This document shows, one piece after another, positions 60,223-64,000 of a stretch of DNA of 64,000 nucleotides; the first letter of the stretch is position 1; each line of letters begins with the position of its first letter. The notes beneath the pieces are model-generated. The model was given only the letters and a program-made list of their open reading frames with translations. It did no database searches and was not told where the DNA came from. The stretch spans positions 1-64,000 of the forward strand of contig NZ_SSDJ01000048.1 of assembly GCF_004794465.1 (NCBI RefSeq), read 5' to 3'. The position numbers and the translations under genes are program-made. This DNA is from Microbacterium sp. K24 (GTDB lineage: Bacteria > Actinomycetota > Actinomycetes > Actinomycetales > Microbacteriaceae).

Positions 60223-61743
60223 TCAGCCGAGGGACCCGGCGATCCGGCGAGCTCCGCGCACGGCGAGGGCGACGGAGGTCAGCGTCGGGTTGCACGCGGT
60301 GGACGTCGGGATGACGTTGTTCCCCCCGACGAACAGGCCGGGCACGTCCCAGACCTCGCTGTCGGGCGAGCACACGCTGCGACCGTCGTCGGCGACGCCC
60401 ATGCGGGTGCTCCCCTGATAGTGCAGCGAGGCGCCGGCAGGCATCGTGAACGGACGCTCGTCGAGCGGATCGCCCACCGCGCGGCCGAGGCGCACGACCT
60501 CGTCACGCGCACGCTCCATCACCGCGTGATCGCGAGGCGTGAGCGTGTAGTGGATGGTCATCGCGGGCATTCCATAGCCGTCGACGGCCTCGTCCGAGAA
60601 CTCGACCCTGTCGTCCCACTGCAGCTCCTTGGCCGTGAAGAGACCGAGGCCGACGATCGACCCCGGCACGACCGGGTCGTCCTCGGCGAGCGGCACCGGC
60701 GAGGCGTCGAGCTGCATGATCTGGCCGTGGAACGGCATCTCGTCGGTGAACGGCACCCAGGTGACGCCGCTCTGCTCGCTCAGCGCTCCAGACGCGGCGA
60801 CCGCATCCTCACCGCCGGCCTGCACGTCGCGCAGCCGCGAGGCGAAGACGATCTGCGTCTGGTCGTTGAGCATGCGTCCGAGCGCGGCAGGACGGATGCC
60901 GGAGGCCCACAGCACCTGCGGGGTGCGCAGGCCGTCGGCGGCCACCACGACGTACCGGGCCGCGACCGTACGGACGGCACCGGTGCGGAGGTCACGCACC
61001 TCGACACCCGATGCGCGTCCCCCTTCCGTGAGCACGCGCGTGACGAGCGACTCGTCGAACAGGGAGAAGTTCGGATTCGCGCGCGTCGCGTCTCCGAACA
61101 CCACATCCGACCCCGACCACACGAGTCGGCCGTCATCGCGGCGGTGCACGGCCAACGGCATCCGCTGTGCACGGTGCGCGTGGTCTCGCTGCGCGTCGAC
61201 CGCCTCGGAGAGCCGCTCCCGCACGATGGTCGCGAACGGCGACGCGTCGAAGGCATCCGTCGTCACGCCCAGCAGACGCTCGGCCTCGTCGAGCAGCTCG
61301 TCGAGATCGGGGAGGAAGTCGATGCGCTCGCTGTCGTTCGGACGAGGGCAGGCCGCCGTCCAGTGCGCCCCCATCCCACCGACGTTGCTCGAGAAGGCGG
61401 CGACCGGCATCCCGTCCTCGCCCTCCACCTGGTAGCCCTCGGGGAGGAGGTAGGTGCCGGCCCGCCCGCGGCGCTGACCGGATTTCGCCGCACCCGGATC
61501 GCTGATCGTCGCCGCCCGCTCCCCCGGACCCTCGGAGCGCGCCTGGGCGCGAGCCCGCTCTGCGGCATCCTCGATGTTCTTCACGTGCGCGCCGGGCGGG
61601 TTCGAGACGGTCGGACCGACCTCGAACATCGCGATCGACGCCTCAGGGGCGAGCTCGCTCAGGATGCGCGCGTAGGCCGCGCCGTTCGGTCCGCTGCCGA
61701 CGATAACGACGTCGGCGGATGCGGGATAGCTCCGCTCGCTCAT
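60223..61743 (-). CDS. GMC/pyranose-oxidase-like glycoside 3-oxidase (second copy)
   Basis: A 506-residue FAD oxidoreductase, paralogous to 39235-40818. FAD motif GSGPNGAAYA (16-25), substrate-domain segments and the C-terminal ASLHYQGSTRMG and CNPTLTSVALAVRGA are shared, placing the catalytic His and Asn as in GMC/pyranose oxidases. Its location directly upstream of the deglycosidase operon and 4-nt overlap with the upstream isomerase make it the best candidate for C-3 oxidation of the glycoside. FAD is probably non-covalent. Whether the electron acceptor is oxygen or another cannot be seen. Confidence 0.88.
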   Translation of the reverse strand: MSERSYPASADVVIVGSGPNGAAYARILSELAPEASIAMFEVGPTVSNPPGAHVKNIEDAAERARAQARSEGPGERAATISDPGAAKSGQRRGRAGTYLLPEGYQVEGEDGMPVAAFSSNVGGMGAHWTAACPRPNDSERIDFLPDLDELLDEAERLLGVTTDAFDASPFATIVRERLSEAVDAQRDHAHRAQRMPLAVHRRDDGRLVWSGSDVVFGDATRANPNFSLFDESLVTRVLTEGGRASGVEVRDLRTGAVRTVAARYVVVAADGLRTPQVLWASGIRPAALGRMLNDQTQIVFASRLRDVQAGGEDAVAASGALSEQSGVTWVPFTDEMPFHGQIMQLDASPVPLAEDDPVVPGSIVGLGLFTAKELQWDDRVEFSDEAVDGYGMPAMTIHYTLTPRDHAVMERARDEVVRLGRAVGDPLDERPFTMPAGASLHYQGSTRMGVADDGRSVCSPDSEVWDVPGLFVGGNNVIPTSTACNPTLTSVALAVRGARRIAGSLG

Positions 61744-62534
61744 GCCGTCGCCGCGACCTCTCGGATGAGCCGGACGGATTCCTCGGAGGCGGTCTGCGGG
61801 TAGTACTCGAGACCGATCGGTCCGTCATAACCCGATGACCGGAGGATGCCGAGACGCTCGGCCCAGTCGAGCGAGCCGGTTCCCGGCTCTCCCCGGCCGG
61901 GGGCATCGGCCAGCTGCACGTACTTCACGATGTCGCCGGCGTTCGCCAGCTCGGCGGCCATGTCCTCCCCTTCGACCGCCGAGTGGTAGATGTCGTAGAG
62001 CACTCCGAAGTGCGCCGAGTCGACGCCGCGCGCGACGTAGACCGCCTCCGCCGTGCGGTCGAGCAGCGAGCCGGGGTGGTCGACGCGCACGTTCACCGGC
62101 TCGAGCACGAGAGTGAGCCCCGAGCCGTCGATCTGCGCGATCGCCTTCTGGTAGATCTCGACGAGCTTGTCGAGCTGCACCTGACGCTTCCACCCGCCGA
62201 AGCCCGTGCCGCTGCCCACGACGAGGCGCGGGGTGCCGAGGGCGTGGGCGATCTCGACGCCCTCGTCGAGCTTGCGGAAGAACTCGGAGTGGTCCCACGG
62301 CGGGATCATGAACTGCGTCCGGGGCTCGGCGAGCTGCGCGGTGAGCTGCACGCCGGTCTCGTCCAGCGCCGCCTTCAACGCGGGGATGTCCTTCGGCGTC
62401 GCCGGGGCGTCGACCCCGGTGGGACCCCACATCTCCACGGCGGTGAACCCTGCCGCAGCGGCGGCGCGCACCCGGTCGTGGTAGTCGCCGGCCTCGGTGA
62501 AGAGAAGCTCGATATTGGGGGCGAGAACGTACAT
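61740..62534 (-). CDS. Sugar isomerase/epimerase-like TIM barrel (hydroxypyruvate-isomerase-like)
   Basis: A 264-residue AP-endonuclease-2-type TIM barrel of the Hyi/OtnI group. Metal ligands are suggested in LVLEPVNVRVDHPG (Glu), GVLYDIYHSAVEG (Asp, His), KYVQLADAPGR (Gln/Asp), and GLEYYPQ (Glu). I choose ATG 62534 because GAAGGA lies 9 nt upstream; ATG 62543 abuts that motif and is less likely. The stop overlaps the oxidase start as ATGA. It sits between the ABC permeases and the oxidase, so it probably acts on sugar derived from the transported glycoside. Confidence 0.82.
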   Translation of the reverse strand: MYVLAPNIELLFTEAGDYHDRVRAAAAAGFTAVEMWGPTGVDAPATPKDIPALKAALDETGVQLTAQLAEPRTQFMIPPWDHSEFFRKLDEGVEIAHALGTPRLVVGSGTGFGGWKRQVQLDKLVEIYQKAIAQIDGSGLTLVLEPVNVRVDHPGSLLDRTAEAVYVARGVDSAHFGVLYDIYHSAVEGEDMAAELANAGDIVKYVQLADAPGRGEPGTGSLDWAERLGILRSSGYDGPIGLEYYPQTASEESVRLIREVAATA

Positions 62535-62615
62535 GATGCTCATTCCTTCTGGATGCGGGGTCGATGAGGAGACCGATGGTGCTCGGCCGGACGAGAATGG
62601 CGGCGTGCGGGCGGC

Positions 62616-63452
62616 TCAGCCTTTGAGACCGCCGGCGAAGCCCTGGATGAAGCGCTTCTGGGCGAAGAGGTAGAACAGGAGGATCGGGATCATCGAGACG
62701 ATGACGATCGCGAAGATCTTGTTCCACGACGAGACCAGCGAGCCGATGTAGTAGTACATGGCGACGGGGAGCGTCTGGTTCGCCGAGCCGCCGAGGAAGA
62801 TCAGCGAGGTGAAGAAGTCGTTCCAGACGATGAGTCCGGCGAGGATCGCCACCGTTCCGGTCGCCGGTGACATCAGCGGCAGGACGATGCGGAAGAAGAT
62901 CTGCGTGCGCGAGGCGCCGTCGATCGTCGCCGCCTCCTCGTACTCGGTGCCGAGTCCGCGGAAGAACCCGGCGTACAGGAAGATCGACAGCGGCAGCAGC
63001 ATCCCGGTGTAGAGGATGACCATGCCCCACAGCGACCCGGTGAGTCCGATCGTGCGGGCGCCGATGTAGAGCGGCACCGTGCCGAGCTGCGTCGGGAGCA
63101 CGATCGCGATGAGGAACAGCATGTAGGCGGTGCGACTCCAGCGGCGGGTGCTGCGGGAGATCACGTAGCCGGTGATGGCCCCGAGCAGCACCAGGCAGAG
63201 GATGCTGCCCGCGGTGATGATGATGCTGTTGACGAGCCCCATCACCACGTTCGAGTTGCCCTGGGCGGTGAGCACCTCGACGAAGTTGCCGAAGTCGGGG
63301 CTCGTGGGCGGAGCGAGGTTCGACGAGGTGATGGCCTCCTGGTCGGACTTCAGCGCCGTGGTGACGAGGAAGTAGAAGGGGGCCAGGAAGACGATGGCGA
63401 TGACCCAGATGAGGACCTCGCGCAGGGCCGTGAACTTCGTGTAGCGGAACAT
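62616..63452 (-). CDS. Carbohydrate ABC transporter permease (MalG-like)
   Basis: A 278-residue inner-membrane permease with six hydrophobic segments and the EEAATIDGA motif that binds the ATPase. ATG 63452 has GGAGG upstream and is 1 bp beyond the stop of the first permease. Belongs to the CUT1-type sugar importers. The import substrate is probably the glycoside of the pathway. No ATPase or binding protein is in the window; the binding protein is presumably to the right, beyond the edge. Confidence 0.9.
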   Translation of the reverse strand: MFRYTKFTALREVLIWVIAIVFLAPFYFLVTTALKSDQEAITSSNLAPPTSPDFGNFVEVLTAQGNSNVVMGLVNSIIITAGSILCLVLLGAITGYVISRSTRRWSRTAYMLFLIAIVLPTQLGTVPLYIGARTIGLTGSLWGMVILYTGMLLPLSIFLYAGFFRGLGTEYEEAATIDGASRTQIFFRIVLPLMSPATGTVAILAGLIVWNDFFTSLIFLGGSANQTLPVAMYYYIGSLVSSWNKIFAIVIVSMIPILLFYLFAQKRFIQGFAGGLKG

Positions 63453-63453
63453 G

Positions 63454-64000
63454 TCAGTCCTCCTCGGTGCGACCGTTGGTCAGGCGCTGCTGGATGATGG
63501 CGAACACCAGGATGATCACGGTGAGCAGCAGCGCGAGCGCGGCACCGTAGCCGAAGTTGCCGAGGGCGAAGGATTCCTTGTACACCTGCGTGGCGAGGGT
63601 CTCGGTCGCGCCGGCCGGCCCTCCGCCGGTCATGGCCATGATCTGGTCGAAGATGCGCAGGCCGTTGACGAGGCCGAGGGTCGTGGCGATCGCGACCGCA
63701 GGCCGGATCGACGGCAGCGTGACGTGCCAGAACCGCTGCCAGAGATTCGCCCCGTCGATCGCGGCGGCCTCCTCGATCTCGACGGGCACGGCGGCGAGTC
63801 CCGCCATGTAGATCACCATCGCGAAGCCGATGTTCTGCCAGACGACGACGATGAGGATGGTCCAGATCGCGAAGGTCGGATCGGCGACCCATGCCTTCGC
63901 GAACTCCCCGAGGCCGATGGATTTCAGGAAGGCGTTGATCGGGCCGTTGTAGTCGAAGATGAACTTCCACACGTAGGCGACGGCGAGCGGGCTGAGCACG
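63454..64000 (-). CDS. Carbohydrate ABC transporter permease (MalF-like), partial
   Basis: Only the C-terminal part (about 181 residues) is in the window; the frame runs off the right edge at 64000. The EEAAAIDGA motif and the following membrane segments identify a CUT1 MalF-type permease, the partner of the next gene. An ORF-internal valine at 63999 should not be taken as the start. The gene order permease-permease-isomerase-oxidase indicates the sugar importer is part of the same catabolic unit. Confidence 0.88.
   Translation of the reverse strand, partial: VLSPLAVAYVWKFIFDYNGPINAFLKSIGLGEFAKAWVADPTFAIWTILIVVVWQNIGFAMVIYMAGLAAVPVEIEEAAAIDGANLWQRFWHVTLPSIRPAVAIATTLGLVNGLRIFDQIMAMTGGGPAGATETLATQVYKESFALGNFGYGAALALLLTVIILVFAIIQQRLTNGRTEED

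Overview
The window comes from the chromosome of a high-GC actinobacterium, most likely Microbacterium or a close relative in the Microbacteriaceae. I base this on G+C of roughly 70% outside the first 6.3 kb, GTG/ATG starts with dense 4-nt ATGA gene overlaps, the SufS-SufU pair, a DUF1206 membrane protein, and the resemblance of the right half to the C-glycoside (car/cgd) gene clusters described from Microbacterium and Arthrobacter-like soil bacteria. Family calls are from recognition of motifs and protein character; no database search was run.

Region 1 (1-6.3 kb) is the right part of a Tn7/Tn5053-like transposon. It has a minus-strand, translationally coupled operon of a TnsA-type endonuclease, a DDE transposase (TniA/TnsB), an AAA+ ATPase (TniB/TnsC) and two tandem TniQ paralogues, followed by a small XRE regulator. 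Four tandem ~20-bp repeats at 6197-6277 look like transposase-binding sites of the right end, and the terminal ACA falls near 6284. The left end lies outside the window. The first 6.3 kb is visibly lower in G+C and lacks the GGATGCC word that recurs throughout the rest.

Region 2 (6.3-39.2 kb) is ordinary chromosome: a MarR regulator, a flotillin-like protein, the HrpB helicase, a TetR-controlled ABC exporter, an AAA ATPase, L-lactate dehydrogenase, L-serine dehydratase, a fumarate reductase/aspartate oxidase-like flavoprotein with a divergent LysR regulator, tRNA-Arg(ACG), an SDR, a two-gene membrane coiled-coil/HExxH protein operon, a GntR regulator, SufU-SufS, a LysE exporter, GyrI-like proteins, and a PucR-linked aminotransferase plus (methyl)malonate-semialdehyde dehydrogenase pair that probably degrades beta-alanine or a related amine. 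It ends with a lipase-like hydrolase, a histidine phosphatase and the NAD(P)HX dehydratase. Several genes here appear to be transcribed as leaderless mRNAs.

Region 3 (39.2-64 kb, running off the right edge) is a dense catabolic island and the most interesting part. It encodes two pyranose-oxidase-like GMC flavoproteins (candidate glycoside 3-oxidases), three alpha/beta sets resembling C-glycoside deglycosidases (52.1-53.6, 57.2-58.6 and 58.6-60.2 kb), sugar-phosphate-isomerase-like TIM barrels, two Gfo/Idh/MocA oxidoreductases, a ThuA-like protein, a cupin, a ROK regulator and a sugar ABC transporter. It also holds an aromatic module: extradiol dioxygenase, two fumarylacetoacetate-hydrolase-family enzymes, cyclase, FAD monooxygenase, ACMSD-like decarboxylase and an MFS transporter. 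The inferred job is uptake of an aryl C-glycoside (or other glycoside), oxidation at C-3 of the sugar, cleavage of the C-C glycosidic bond, salvage of the 3-oxo sugar by the isomerase/oxidoreductase genes, and ring cleavage of the released aglycone.
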